A stretch of DNA of 64,000 nucleotides, taken from Paraburkholderia fynbosensis (GTDB taxonomy: Bacteria > Pseudomonadota > Gammaproteobacteria > Burkholderiales > Burkholderiaceae). The stretch spans positions 62,001 to 126,000 of the forward strand of contig NZ_CADIKI010000024.1 in the NCBI RefSeq assembly GCF_902859935.1, read 5' to 3'. The notes beneath the pieces were generated by a model, which was given only the letters and a program-made list of their open reading frames with translations, made no database searches and had not been told where the DNA came from. Shown in pieces: positions 32,301 through 41,644 of this stretch; position 1 is the first letter of the stretch, and each line of letters starts with the position of its first letter. Both the position numbers and the translations under genes were made by a program.

Positions 32301-32662
32301 CGCACCGCCACACGCCATCAAGGCGGCGCGACGCACAACCTTAAGACCCGCGCCGTGCTGCGCCGACGTCCCTCCTCCCGCTGATCCTGACGCGCGGGCG
32401 GCGGTGCAGCCGCTGCAACGCCGCCCGCTCATTCCACCTGATCTCGAACGCAAAATCTTCTGTCGCTCGCGCCATAGCGAGACCGGCCGTGACGCCCGAA
32501 GCGCCAGCTCTCGCCTCTATTATCGTCGGGTGACGCGATATGAACGGTCGGAACGATGGCAGGGTCCCCGCTAAGACATGGCGTACATCACTGTAAATTA
32601 ACGATAAAAAACGTTGACCTGTCTATCTCTTGGTTCGATCAGACGATGTAGAAAAATTTAAC
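32301..32662. other. Intergenic, AT-rich promoter zone
   Basis: No gene. The first 280 bp are GC-rich; from about 32575 to 32700 the DNA becomes AT-rich (for example TTAACGATAAAAAACG), which marks the likely promoter of the ABC-transporter operon. Confidence 0.45.
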
Positions 32663-32676
32663 TCGTCAATTGACGA
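32663..32676. promoter_or_regulatory. Perfect 14-bp palindrome, candidate TetR operator
   Basis: TCGTCAATTGACGA is a perfect palindrome within the AT-rich zone, 92 bp upstream of the solute-binding protein start. Related half-sites (TTGACC at about 32614, TTGACG at about 32693) lie nearby. Size and symmetry suit a TetR-family dimer. Confidence 0.55.
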
Positions 32677-32768
32677 TTTATTTTGACGTGAATATTGTTC
32701 GCTCCGAAGCGGTCAGGAAATTTGACCATCACCGGAAGGGGTGCCGCAGCGGCGGCCGGGAGCGAATC

Positions 32769-34100
32769 ATGAGCGAAGTGATGAAGTTCGGCAGTGGTCG
32801 TCGTCGTTTTCTGCAGATATCCGCGGGCGCGGGGCTGGCTGCGGCCGGCATGCTCGGCGGACTACCGCGCGCCCGCGCCGCAGACGTCGTTAATCTGTAC
32901 ACCTGGTCGGCGGGAGTCGATACGGTCAAGCGCGAAGTTGCGGCGTTTGAGAAGGAAACCGGGCTTGCGGTCAACTACAACAACCTGCCGTTCGCGCAGT
33001 ATCGCGAGGCGATGATCACCAAGTTCGTCGGTCAGGCGCCGGTCGATGCGCTGTGGGTCTCCGACGGCTGGCTGCCTGAGTGGGCCGACGCAGGCTGGCT
33101 CGCGCCAATAGACGCATATCCGCAACTGCTGAAGTACAACAGCGACGTGCAGGACTTCTGCACGCAGTCGACGCAGTACAAGGGTCATCAGTACGGGATG
33201 ACCTATTACACCGACTACATGGCGTTCCTCTATGACGCGAGCATGCTGGCGAAAGCCGGCATCTCCGCGCCGCCCGCGAGTTGGGATGAACTCGTCGACC
33301 AGTCGCTGAAGATCAAGAAGGCCGGCCTGTCGAACTACCCGCTGATGCTGTCGATGGCGCGCGAGAGCTGGCTGATCGAGTTCATGTCGTCGGTGGTGTT
33401 TTCGCACGGCGGGCGCTTCGTCGACGACAGCGGCCGCGTCATGATGGACGATCCGAAGCACGGCGCGATCAGCTCGTTGCAATGGATCGTCGACGCGGTC
33501 AACAAACACCACATCCTGTCGCCGGCCTGCGTTGAACTCGGCGAGCTGAACGGCTTCAAGGCCGTCGCCTCCGGCAACCACGCGTTCGCACTGCTGCCGC
33601 GCTACCGGATCCAGGCGCTGAACGATCCACGCCAGTCGCACGTCGCCGGAAACATCAGGCAGGCGCTGATGCCCGCCGGTCCAAACGGTTCGCACGCAAC
33701 AGTGGCCTGGATGCGCATGCACGCGCTGAGCGCCGCCGCCGGCGCAAACAAAGCGCGCGCGGCGAACGCGGTACGCCTGATCGAAGCGTTCGGCGGGAAG
33801 TTCGACGGTCAGTACGCGTTCCAGAAGGCGATGTTCCTCGACACAGGCACCGCGTTCGGCGTAAAGCCGCTGTTCAGCGATCCGCAGGTGCGCGCCGCAT
33901 ATGAGAAGTACGGTGACTTCGCGATGTTCCAGAAACAGCAGGACCTCGCGCGCAAGAAGGACGTGATTACGCGCTGGTTCGGCGAGTGGGACGAAGTCAA
34001 CAGCAGCGCGTGGCAGGCCGCGATCCTCGGCCAGTCGAGCGCCGCCGAGGCGTTGAAGAAATCGGCCAGCAAATGGACCGAACTCAGCAAACAGGCCTGA
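32769..34100 (+). CDS. Family 1 extracellular solute-binding protein (Tat-exported)
   Basis: A 443-residue binding protein of a carbohydrate-type (CUT1) ABC importer. The signal has a twin-arginine motif (SGRRRFLQISAGAG) and ends near ARAAD. The mature part shows NLYTWSAGVDTVKREVAAFE, DALWVSDGWLPEWADAGWL, GMTYYTDYMAFLYD and the C-terminal WQAAILGQSSAAEALKKSAS. The ATG at 32769 sets the twin-arginine motif about 11 residues in. Two permeases and an ATPase follow within 15 bp each. Ligand unknown; CUT1-type proteins bind sugars, polyols or phosphodiesters, yet the downstream enzymes suggest a heterocycle or amide. Confidence 0.88.
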   Translation: MSEVMKFGSGRRRFLQISAGAGLAAAGMLGGLPRARAADVVNLYTWSAGVDTVKREVAAFEKETGLAVNYNNLPFAQYREAMITKFVGQAPVDALWVSDGWLPEWADAGWLAPIDAYPQLLKYNSDVQDFCTQSTQYKGHQYGMTYYTDYMAFLYDASMLAKAGISAPPASWDELVDQSLKIKKAGLSNYPLMLSMARESWLIEFMSSVVFSHGGRFVDDSGRVMMDDPKHGAISSLQWIVDAVNKHHILSPACVELGELNGFKAVASGNHAFALLPRYRIQALNDPRQSHVAGNIRQALMPAGPNGSHATVAWMRMHALSAAAGANKARAANAVRLIEAFGGKFDGQYAFQKAMFLDTGTAFGVKPLFSDPQVRAAYEKYGDFAMFQKQQDLARKKDVITRWFGEWDEVNSSAWQAAILGQSSAAEALKKSASKWTELSKQA

Positions 34101-34107
34101 GGTTGCG

Positions 34108-35022
34108 ATGAGTGCACCTGCTCCAACTCGACGCTGGCTCGCCCGGCACCCCGTGTCGGCGGCCGACCAGCGCAGCGCGATGCTGCTGCTGCTGCCGATG
34201 TTCGTGGTACTGCTCGCGGTCGCCGTGTTCCCGGTGCTGTATTCGCTGTGGACGAGCCTGTTTGACATCCACCTGACGCGCATGGACGCGCCTTTCGTCG
34301 GACTCGGCAACTACATCGCGATTTTCCGCGACCCGGACTTCTGGGCCGCGGTCGGGCGTACGGTGTGGTTCACGGTGGTGTCAGTGCTCGCGATCATGGT
34401 GATCGCCACGCTTATCGCGCTGCTGCTCAACCGCGAGTTCCGCGGCCGCCGCATCCTCTCGGCCGCGCTGCTGATTCCGTGGGCGATTCCGTACGTGGTT
34501 GATGGCCTCATGTGGAAGTGGATATACGACTCTGGCTACGGCGCGCTGAACGGCCTGCTGTTGCAGCTCGGCGTGATCGGGCATTACATGATCTGGCTCG
34601 GGGACACGCACAAGACATTGCTGCTGATCGCCAACGCGTTCGTCTGGAAGGAAGTGCCGCTCGCGACGATCCTGCTGCTCGTCACGCTCAAGTCGGTTTC
34701 GCCAGACCTCTACGCGGCCGCCCGTGTTGACGGCGCGACAGCGCTGCGCCGCTTCGTGCATGTGACGCTGCCCTCGATGCGGCCAGGTTTCATGCTCGTG
34801 ATGATCTACGAGGCGATGACGGCGGTCCGTCACTTCGACCTGTTCTTCATCCTGACCGAAGGCGGTCCGGCCGACGCATCCCACGTGCTGTCGTGGCACA
34901 TCTACGTCGAGACGTTCCGCAAGCTGTCGTTCGGCAGCGGCGCGGCGGTCGCCTACGTGCTGGCGCTCGCCACGTTTGCGATGTCCTACACGATCATCCG
35001 TCTGCTCGGCAGGAGGCTCTAG
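34108..35022 (+). CDS. ABC transporter permease (MalF/UgpA-type)
   Basis: A 304-residue inner-membrane permease with six hydrophobic segments and the EAA loop at about 205-225 (YAAARVDGATALRRFVHVTLPSMRP in part). It begins 7 bp after the binding-protein stop. It forms the translocation channel with the following MalG-type protein. Confidence 0.9.
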   Translation: MSAPAPTRRWLARHPVSAADQRSAMLLLLPMFVVLLAVAVFPVLYSLWTSLFDIHLTRMDAPFVGLGNYIAIFRDPDFWAAVGRTVWFTVVSVLAIMVIATLIALLLNREFRGRRILSAALLIPWAIPYVVDGLMWKWIYDSGYGALNGLLLQLGVIGHYMIWLGDTHKTLLLIANAFVWKEVPLATILLLVTLKSVSPDLYAAARVDGATALRRFVHVTLPSMRPGFMLVMIYEAMTAVRHFDLFFILTEGGPADASHVLSWHIYVETFRKLSFGSGAAVAYVLALATFAMSYTIIRLLGRRL

Positions 35023-35024
35023 GC

Positions 35025-35906
35025 ATGTTATCCGCTCCGTTTGTCAGACGCGTCGCACTGTTCGCCGCCGCGGCGTTGATGCTGGTCTACGTGCTTGCGC
35101 CGGTCGCATGGCTCGTGTCATCTTCGCTGCAGCAGGAGGCCGACATCACCTCGATTCCGCCGCACTGGATTCCGCACCCGGCGACGCTCGCGAGCTTCCG
35201 CGCCATCGTCCAGGCCGGAACCGGCACGCTGCCGGCCGATGCGTCCTTCGTGCCGTCGAGCGCACAGTATCTGCTGCCGGCGCTGCGCAACAGCCTCGTC
35301 GTAGCGTGCGCGGTGGTCGTGCTAAATCTCGTGGTCAGCGTGCCGGCCGCCTATGCGATGGCGAAAATCCGCTACGTCGGGCGCGACCTGTCGGTGTACT
35401 TCATGCTTGCCACACGAGTCATTCCCGACATCGCATTGATCGTGCCGTTCTTCCTGTTCGTGCGCAAGCTCGGGCTGCTCGACAACGTCGGCGCGCTGAT
35501 CATTACCTATCTCGCACTGACGGTTCCGTTCAGCGTGTTCATGCTGCTCAGCTATTTCGAGGGTCTGCCCGACGAGCTCGACAAGGCCGCGCGGGTCGAC
35601 GGCTGCTCGCGGATCCAGGCGCTCATCAAGGTGTTTTTGCCGCTCGCGTTGCCGTCGCTCGTCGCGGTGATCCTGTTCACCTTCCTGACGAGCTGGAACG
35701 AGTTCCTTTTCGCACTCATGTTCACGCAAACCGCCGCGTCACAGACGGTGCCGATCATCGTCGCGTCGTTCACGTCGGATTTCACCACCAGCTTTTCGTT
35801 CATCAACGCGGCCGGCGTCGTTGCGATCATACCGCCCGTCATCATCGCCGTGGTGTTCGAGCGCTACATCGTCTCCGGCCTGACCGCCGGCGCGGTCAAG
35901 GGATAA
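35025..35906 (+). CDS. ABC transporter permease (MalG/UgpE-type)
   Basis: A 293-residue permease with six hydrophobic segments, an N-terminal transmembrane helix followed by a periplasmic stretch, and the EAA motif ELDKAARVDGCSRIQ near residue 190. The ATG at 35025 lies 2 bp after the preceding stop; longer upstream frames only cover the previous gene. Confidence 0.9.
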   Translation: MLSAPFVRRVALFAAAALMLVYVLAPVAWLVSSSLQQEADITSIPPHWIPHPATLASFRAIVQAGTGTLPADASFVPSSAQYLLPALRNSLVVACAVVVLNLVVSVPAAYAMAKIRYVGRDLSVYFMLATRVIPDIALIVPFFLFVRKLGLLDNVGALIITYLALTVPFSVFMLLSYFEGLPDELDKAARVDGCSRIQALIKVFLPLALPSLVAVILFTFLTSWNEFLFALMFTQTAASQTVPIIVASFTSDFTTSFSFINAAGVVAIIPPVIIAVVFERYIVSGLTAGAVKG

Positions 35907-35918
35907 GGGGATCGAAAC

Positions 35919-37013
35919 ATGGCCCAAATCGAGTTTCAACAAGTCGCGAAACGCTATGCCAACGGGCATGTAGCGCTGCACAACCTGAACCTTCGAATCC
36001 GGGACAAGGAGTTCCTGGTGCTGCTCGGGCCGTCCGGCTGCGGCAAGTCGACGACGCTCAATATGATCGCCGGCCTCGAAGAGGTTACCGAAGGCAGCCT
36101 GCGTTTTGACGATACCGAGGTGAACGACATGCCTGCCCACAAGCGCGATGTCGCCATGGTGTTCCAGAGCTATGCGCTTTATCCCCACAAGAACGTCTAT
36201 GAGAACATCGCGTTCGGGCTGCGCATGCGCAAGTACCCGCAGCACGAGATCGACTCGCGGGTACGGGCAGCGGCCCGTTCGCTCGAGATCGAGCACCTGC
36301 TCGAGCGGCGGCCCGGCCAGTTGTCCGGCGGGCAGCGTCAGCGCATCGCGCTGGGCCGCGCGATGGTGCGCCAGCCGTCGGTGTTCCTGATGGACGAACC
36401 GCTCTCCAATCTCGACGCGGCGCTGCGCGTGTCGATGCGCGCCAGCATCAAGGCGCTGCATCAGTCGATGCAGACCACTTTCGTCTACGTGACACACGAC
36501 CAGGCCGAGGCGCTGACGCTTGCCGACCGGATCGTCGTGATGTGCCAGGGCGTTGTGCAGCAGATCGGCACACCGGATGACATCTACGAACGGCCGGCGA
36601 ACAGGTTCGTTGCCAACTTCCTCGGCAGCCCGCCGATCAACTTCCTCGACGGTGTCCTCGAAGACGCAGGCGCAGGGCTGTGCTTTCGGCGCGGCGGTCT
36701 GTCGCTCGCGCTTGACGAAGCCACGCGTCGGCGACTCGCCGCACGCGCCGGCCAGGCGATCACGCTCGGCATTCGCGCGGAGGATATCGACGAGCACGCG
36801 CACGACGGGGACTGTCGGATCACCGGCGAGATCACGTCGCTGCTACCGGTCGGTTCCGATCAGTTCATCGGCCTGTGCAGCGACGATCATCAGATGTTCT
36901 TCCGCGTAGGCAAGGAACGCTCGTTCGCGGTCGGCGAGCGCGTGTCGATCTCCGTCAACCGGCGTCGCCTGCATCTGTTCGATCAGGCAAGCGGCACCAA
37001 TCTCGCGGTGTGA
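35919..37013 (+). CDS. ABC transporter ATPase (UgpC/MalK-type)
   Basis: A 364-residue ATPase: Walker A LLGPSGCGKSTTLNMIAGL (about 35-53), LSGGQRQRIALGRAMVR (signature, about 134), FLMDEPLSNLDAALR (Walker B) and a C-terminal TOBE/MalK-type regulatory domain from about 240 (NFLGSPPINFLDGVLED, LGIRAEDIDEH). It supplies energy for the importer encoded just upstream. GGGGATCG lies in front of the ATG. Confidence 0.9.
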   Translation: MAQIEFQQVAKRYANGHVALHNLNLRIRDKEFLVLLGPSGCGKSTTLNMIAGLEEVTEGSLRFDDTEVNDMPAHKRDVAMVFQSYALYPHKNVYENIAFGLRMRKYPQHEIDSRVRAAARSLEIEHLLERRPGQLSGGQRQRIALGRAMVRQPSVFLMDEPLSNLDAALRVSMRASIKALHQSMQTTFVYVTHDQAEALTLADRIVVMCQGVVQQIGTPDDIYERPANRFVANFLGSPPINFLDGVLEDAGAGLCFRRGGLSLALDEATRRRLAARAGQAITLGIRAEDIDEHAHDGDCRITGEITSLLPVGSDQFIGLCSDDHQMFFRVGKERSFAVGERVSISVNRRRLHLFDQASGTNLAV

Positions 37014-37017
37014 TGCC

Positions 37018-37890
37018 ATGAAACCATCCGTCTTTTCATACCACCGGCCCCGCTCGCTCCACGACGCGCTCGCGCTGCTCGCCGAGCACGGTTTCGACGC
37101 GAAGGTGATCGCTGGCGGCCAGTCGCTCGGGCCGATGATGAACATGCGCTTCGCGCAGCCCGCGCATCTGGTCGACCTAAATGCGCTGCCGCAGCTTGCC
37201 GGCATCGAGCGCACCGGCAGCACCCTCAGGATCGGCGCGCTCACGCGCCACCACGAACTCGCGACCAGCCCCCTTGTACGCGACGCATGTCCGCTGCTCG
37301 CGCTGGCGGCCGCAACGGTTGGGCACTACGCAATCCGTCAACGTGGCACGCTCGGCGGCAGCCTTGCGAACGCGGACCCGGCCGCACAGCTGCCGCTGAT
37401 CGTGCGCACGCTCGACGCGCGCATCGAGGTGGCCGGTCCGGGCAGGACGCGGGAAATCGCGGCCGCGGATTTCCTGCTTGCGGCGATGACGACGGCGCTC
37501 GAAGCGGACGAGATCGTCACCGCCGTGCGCTTTCCGTGCGCGCGGCCCGACGAGGGCCACGGCTTCGAGATTTTCAGCCGTCGCCACGGCGACTTTGCGA
37601 TTGCCGCATGCGCGGTTAGCGCCATCGTCGATGCGGGACGCTTCACGCATTTGCGGATCGGCGTGGGCGGCGTTGGCGACGTGCCGGTGTCGCTCGATGA
37701 CGTCGCGGCGAACTTCATCGGCGCAACTGCCGACGACGCGACGATTGCGTTCGTTGCCGAACGCGTGGCCGCCGCGATCGATCCACACGACCAACCGGGA
37801 ATCAGCGCTGCGTATCGGCGCGAGCTGGTCCATGCGCTGAGCGCGCGCGCACTCGCGCGCGCCAGCAGGTACACCTTGCAGGACATCTGA
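37018..37890 (+). CDS. Molybdenum hydroxylase FAD subunit (CoxM-like)
   Basis: A 290-residue FAD-binding subunit of a xanthine dehydrogenase-family enzyme. FAD motifs AGGQSLGPMMNMR (about 32-44) and GTLGGSLANADPAAQLP (about 111-127) are both present. It passes electrons from the iron-sulfur subunit to an acceptor in the cytosol. Gene order FAD, 2Fe-2S, Mo subunit is the CoxMSL order. It starts 4 bp after the ABC ATPase stop, tying the enzyme to the importer. Confidence 0.9.
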   Translation: MKPSVFSYHRPRSLHDALALLAEHGFDAKVIAGGQSLGPMMNMRFAQPAHLVDLNALPQLAGIERTGSTLRIGALTRHHELATSPLVRDACPLLALAAATVGHYAIRQRGTLGGSLANADPAAQLPLIVRTLDARIEVAGPGRTREIAAADFLLAAMTTALEADEIVTAVRFPCARPDEGHGFEIFSRRHGDFAIAACAVSAIVDAGRFTHLRIGVGGVGDVPVSLDDVAANFIGATADDATIAFVAERVAAAIDPHDQPGISAAYRRELVHALSARALARASRYTLQDI

Positions 37891-37897
37891 GCGATTT

Positions 37898-38386
37898 ATG
37901 GAAAAGACGGCGATTCATCTCCAGATCAACGGTGCGTCGTACGACGTGCGCTGCGAGCCTCGCAAGCTTCTGTCGGACGTGCTGCGCGAAGACTGCCGGC
38001 TGACCGGCACGCATGTCGGCTGCGAACACGGCGTGTGCGGAGCATGCACCGTGCATGTCGACGGCCGGCCCGTGCGCGCGTGCCTGACCTATGCAGTGCA
38101 GGTCGACGACGTGCCCATTACGACGATCGAATCGATTGCGGTTGGCGGGCAGTTGTCAGTGCTGCAGCAGGCACTACACGAATGCCACGGGCTGCAATGC
38201 GGCTTCTGCACGCCGGGCATCGTGATGACGTTCGAGGCGTATTTGCGCGAGTACGCGAAGCCTACTGAAGCGCAGGTGCGCGACGTGCTCTCCGGCAATC
38301 TGTGCCGCTGCACCGGCTACCAGAGCATCGTGCGTGCGGTCATGCTGGCGGCCCAACGCCTGCGCGCGGAGGCCGTCGATGTCTGA
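37898..38386 (+). CDS. Molybdenum hydroxylase 2Fe-2S subunit (CoxS-like)
   Basis: A 162-residue protein with both clusters: the plant-type ferredoxin motif CEHGVCGACTVHVDG (about 44-58, with another Cys at about 66) and the all-helical part CGFCTPGIVM and GNLCRCTGYQSIV. It links the molybdenum and FAD subunits. It overlaps the large-subunit start by eight bases. Confidence 0.92.
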   Translation: MEKTAIHLQINGASYDVRCEPRKLLSDVLREDCRLTGTHVGCEHGVCGACTVHVDGRPVRACLTYAVQVDDVPITTIESIAVGGQLSVLQQALHECHGLQCGFCTPGIVMTFEAYLREYAKPTEAQVRDVLSGNLCRCTGYQSIVRAVMLAAQRLRAEAVDV

Positions 38387-40730
38387 GGCAGACTTTCGCT
38401 ACCTGAACCGGCCGGTGCCTCGCACCGAGGACTACCGGCTGCTGACTGGCCACGGGCGCTATCTCGACGACATCGAGATTCCGGGCGCGCTGCATGTCTG
38501 TTTCGTGCGCTCGCCCCATGCGCACGCGCGCATCGTGTCGATCGACGCGAGCGCGGCGCTCGCGATGCCCGGCGTCGTCACGGTCGTGACCGGCCGCGAT
38601 CTTGCGCAGTGGACCCGGCCACTGCGCGTCGCGCCGCCGATCGAAGGACTGATGCCGGTCGAGATCGAGACGATGCCAGTCGAGATCGTCCGATTCCAGG
38701 GCGATCCGGTCGCGTGTGTCGTCGCGGCGGACCGCTACATCGCCGAGGACGCGGCCGAACAGGTTCTGGTAGAGTTCGACGCATTGGCCGCCGTGACCGA
38801 CATGTGGCAGGCGCTTGAGGCCGACGCGGTGCAGATCGATCCGATGGTGCCGGGCAACCTGGTCTCGCACCAGACATTCACGCACGGCGATCCTGCCGGG
38901 GTTGAGGCCACCGCGTATCGCATCGTCGAAGCGAGCTTCGGCCAGCAACGGCAGACCCATGTGCCGATCGAGACGCGCGGCTGCGCGGCGGTGTGGGATC
39001 TGGGCCGCAAGCATCTGACCTTCCATATCGGCACGCAGGTACCACATCCGCTGCGCACGCAACTCGCGGCGCGTCTGGCGCTCGACGAGTCGCAGGTCAC
39101 GGTGATCTCCCAGGACGTTGGCGGCTCGTTCGGTCAGAAGATCGCACTGTATCGCGAGGAGCTGACGGTCGCGGCGCTTGCGCGCCACCTCGGACGACCG
39201 GTGCGCTGGCGCGAGGACCGGCTCGAAAACCTGACGGCCGCCGCGAATTCGCGCGAGGATTTCTGCCGCACGCGCGCGGCAGTAGATCAGCACGGCACAC
39301 TGCTTTCGCTCACGCTCGAGATGCGCGAGGACTTCGGCGCGTACTGCTTCTTTCCGGCGAACTACCTGGCGCGCGTCGTCGCAATGATTCTGAGCGGGCC
39401 GTACCGGCTCGACCATTACGCTTTCGACGTGAAGATCGTGCTCAGCCACAAATGCGGCAACGCGCCGATGCGCGCGCCGATGTCGATCACGAGCTGGGTG
39501 ATGGAAGGAACGATCGACGCGATCGCGCGCGAACTCGAAATCGGTCCGGTCGAGGTCCGCCGCCGCAATCTGATTGCGCCGCAGGAACTGCCGTACCGGA
39601 CGCCGACCGGCGAAACGCTTGCCGATATCACGCCAACGGAAACCTTCGAGGCGGTCCTGCGGGCGGTCGACTACGCCGCATTTCGCACGCGCCAGCGCGA
39701 CGCGCGCGCACGCGGGCGCTATCTCGGTCTTGGGCTGTGCAACGTCGTCGAGCCGACCACCTACGGCTCGCGCTTTTACAAGGCTGCCGGAATTCCCGGT
39801 TCGGGCCACGAGGCGAGCTGGATACGGATTGAGCCGAGCGGCATCGTTAACGCATCGGTCGGACTCGGACCGAGCGGCCAGGGCTACGAGAGCGCGATGG
39901 CAAATGCGGTCGCCGAAGGGCTCGGCGTCGAGCCGTCGAAAGTGCGCATCCACATGGGTCATACCGACATCGCGCCATACGGGATGGGCAGCCGCGGCGC
40001 GCGTAGCGGGACTGCCGGCGGAGGCGCGCTGTTTCTGTGCGCGCAGGACGCCCGGCGCAAGGTGCTCGCCATCGCCAGCACGCGACTTGGCGTGCCCGCC
40101 GAGGCGCTACGCCTCGCCGATGGCCGCATCGAGCAACGCGAAGGCGATGCCTGGCACGGCACCGCGCTCACGCTGACTGACATCGCACGGCAGGCGTACA
40201 TGGACCCGACGTCGCTGCCGCCGGGACTCTCGCCTGGCCTCGAGTTTCATCTGACCTACGACCCGCCACCCATGACGTACTCCAATTCCGCGCACGCGTG
40301 CGAAGTCGAGCTTGACGTGGCGACTGGCGCGCTGCACATCGCGCGCTATGTGATCGCCGAGGATTGCGGAACGCTGCTGAACCCGACAGTCGTCGAGGGC
40401 CAGCAGCACGGCGCGATTGCGATGGGCCTTTCGGGCGCGTTGTTTGAGGAGGTGATCTACGACGAGACCGGTCAGAACACCACCGGCTCGCTTGCCGAGT
40501 ACCTGATCGCGACGGCAACCGAACTGCCCGAGATCGAGATCATCCCGATGCATACGCCAAGCCGCTCCACTGCGGCAGGCATCAAGGGCATGGCCGAGGG
40601 CGGCGTGATGGGCGCGCTCGGCGCGCTCACGAATGCGCTGAATGACGCGCTCGCGCCGTTCGGTGTGGTGGTCGAACGGCATCCGCTGACGCCAATGTTC
40701 GTACGCGACCTGTTGCGCGAATCGCTTTGA
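38379..40730 (+). CDS. Molybdenum hydroxylase large subunit (xanthine oxidase family)
   Basis: A 783-residue molybdopterin-binding subunit. Features: TEDYRLLTGHGRYLDDIE at the N-terminus, VSQDVGGSFGQK-type loop (ISQDVGGSFGQKIALYREE), and the catalytic Glu region GIKGMAEGGVMGALGALTNA near the C-terminus. The active-site loop reads NAPMRAPMS; it has neither the AYXCSFR loop of true CO dehydrogenase nor the AYRGAGR form common in its relatives, so this is not a CO oxidiser and the substrate class is unclear. It should hydroxylate an aromatic heterocycle or aldehyde imported by the upstream ABC system. Confidence 0.88.
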   Translation: MSEADFRYLNRPVPRTEDYRLLTGHGRYLDDIEIPGALHVCFVRSPHAHARIVSIDASAALAMPGVVTVVTGRDLAQWTRPLRVAPPIEGLMPVEIETMPVEIVRFQGDPVACVVAADRYIAEDAAEQVLVEFDALAAVTDMWQALEADAVQIDPMVPGNLVSHQTFTHGDPAGVEATAYRIVEASFGQQRQTHVPIETRGCAAVWDLGRKHLTFHIGTQVPHPLRTQLAARLALDESQVTVISQDVGGSFGQKIALYREELTVAALARHLGRPVRWREDRLENLTAAANSREDFCRTRAAVDQHGTLLSLTLEMREDFGAYCFFPANYLARVVAMILSGPYRLDHYAFDVKIVLSHKCGNAPMRAPMSITSWVMEGTIDAIARELEIGPVEVRRRNLIAPQELPYRTPTGETLADITPTETFEAVLRAVDYAAFRTRQRDARARGRYLGLGLCNVVEPTTYGSRFYKAAGIPGSGHEASWIRIEPSGIVNASVGLGPSGQGYESAMANAVAEGLGVEPSKVRIHMGHTDIAPYGMGSRGARSGTAGGGALFLCAQDARRKVLAIASTRLGVPAEALRLADGRIEQREGDAWHGTALTLTDIARQAYMDPTSLPPGLSPGLEFHLTYDPPPMTYSNSAHACEVELDVATGALHIARYVIAEDCGTLLNPTVVEGQQHGAIAMGLSGALFEEVIYDETGQNTTGSLAEYLIATATELPEIEIIPMHTPSRSTAAGIKGMAEGGVMGALGALTNALNDALAPFGVVVERHPLTPMFVRDLLRESL

Positions 40731-40744
40731 CTGGACGAACTGAC

Positions 40745-41644
40745 ATGAACCAGGTTTCAACCCAACCCGCAGTGGGCTTCATCGGCCTTGGCATTATGGG
40801 CGGCGCGATGGCCGCCCGGCTCGCCGCAGCCGGCTATCCACTGCATCTGTATAACCGCTCGCGCGCGAAGGCAGAGCCATTGCTCGCGGCAGGCGCGCAC
40901 TGGCACGAGACGCCGGCCTCGCTCGCCGCCGCCGGCGAGATTGTCGTGACGATCGTCGGAATGCCGGCCGACGTGCGCGCGCTGTATCTTGGCGAGGCCG
41001 GGCTGATCGCGCATGCACGGCCTGGCGCGGTGCTGATCGACATGACCACGTCGAGCCCCGCGCTGGCGCGCGAAATGGCCGCCCGAGCAGCGGCACGCGG
41101 CATCGACATGCTCGATGCGCCGGTGTCCGGCGGTGACGTCGGCGCTCGCGAGGGACGGCTGTCGATCATGGTCGGCGGCCACGCGCCGGTGCTCGCGCGC
41201 GTCGAGCCGATGCTGCGCTGCCTTGGCGCGAATATCGTGATGCAGGGTGGCCCGGGCGCCGGCCAGCACGCGAAGCTGTGCAACCAGATCGTGATTGCGT
41301 CGACCATGCTCGGCGTTTGCGAAGGACTTGCGTATGCCAAGAGCGCTGGCCTCGATCCACATACGGTTCTCAGCGCGATCGGCGGTGGTGCGGCGGGCGG
41401 ATTCCTGCTGAACAATCTCGGTCCACGCATCGCGCGCGGAGACTTCGCGCCGGGCTTCTTCGTCGAGCATTTCATCAAGGACATGCGCATCGCATCCGAG
41501 GAAGCGCGCGACATGGGCCGCGCGTTGCCGGCTCTTGAACTCGCGCGCCGCCTGTATGGAGAACTCGCCGACGCCGGCCACGCGAGCTCGGGCACCCAGG
41601 CGCTCTTCAAAGTCTATGACGAGGCGCGCAATGAAGTTTGCTGA
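40745..41644 (+). CDS. NAD(P)-dependent beta-hydroxyacid dehydrogenase (GarR-like)
   Basis: A 299-residue dehydrogenase of the 3-hydroxyisobutyrate/tartronate-semialdehyde reductase family: GFIGLGIMGGAMAARL (Rossmann motif), DAPVSGGDVGAREGRLSIMV (substrate motif) and GPGAGQHAKLCNQI (catalytic Lys). It reduces or oxidises a small hydroxy-acid. The ATG at 40745 has the GxGxxG motif at residue 11; a second ATG at 40727 is possible. Located 14 bp after the molybdenum subunit and overlapping the coxG-like gene. Confidence 0.88.
   Translation: MNQVSTQPAVGFIGLGIMGGAMAARLAAAGYPLHLYNRSRAKAEPLLAAGAHWHETPASLAAAGEIVVTIVGMPADVRALYLGEAGLIAHARPGAVLIDMTTSSPALAREMAARAAARGIDMLDAPVSGGDVGAREGRLSIMVGGHAPVLARVEPMLRCLGANIVMQGGPGAGQHAKLCNQIVIASTMLGVCEGLAYAKSAGLDPHTVLSAIGGGAAGGFLLNNLGPRIARGDFAPGFFVEHFIKDMRIASEEARDMGRALPALELARRLYGELADAGHASSGTQALFKVYDEARNEVC

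Noticed and set aside
38379..40730. Carbon monoxide dehydrogenase large subunit
   Set aside because: The CoxMSL gene order and CoxG suggest it, but the AYXCSFR active-site loop is absent.
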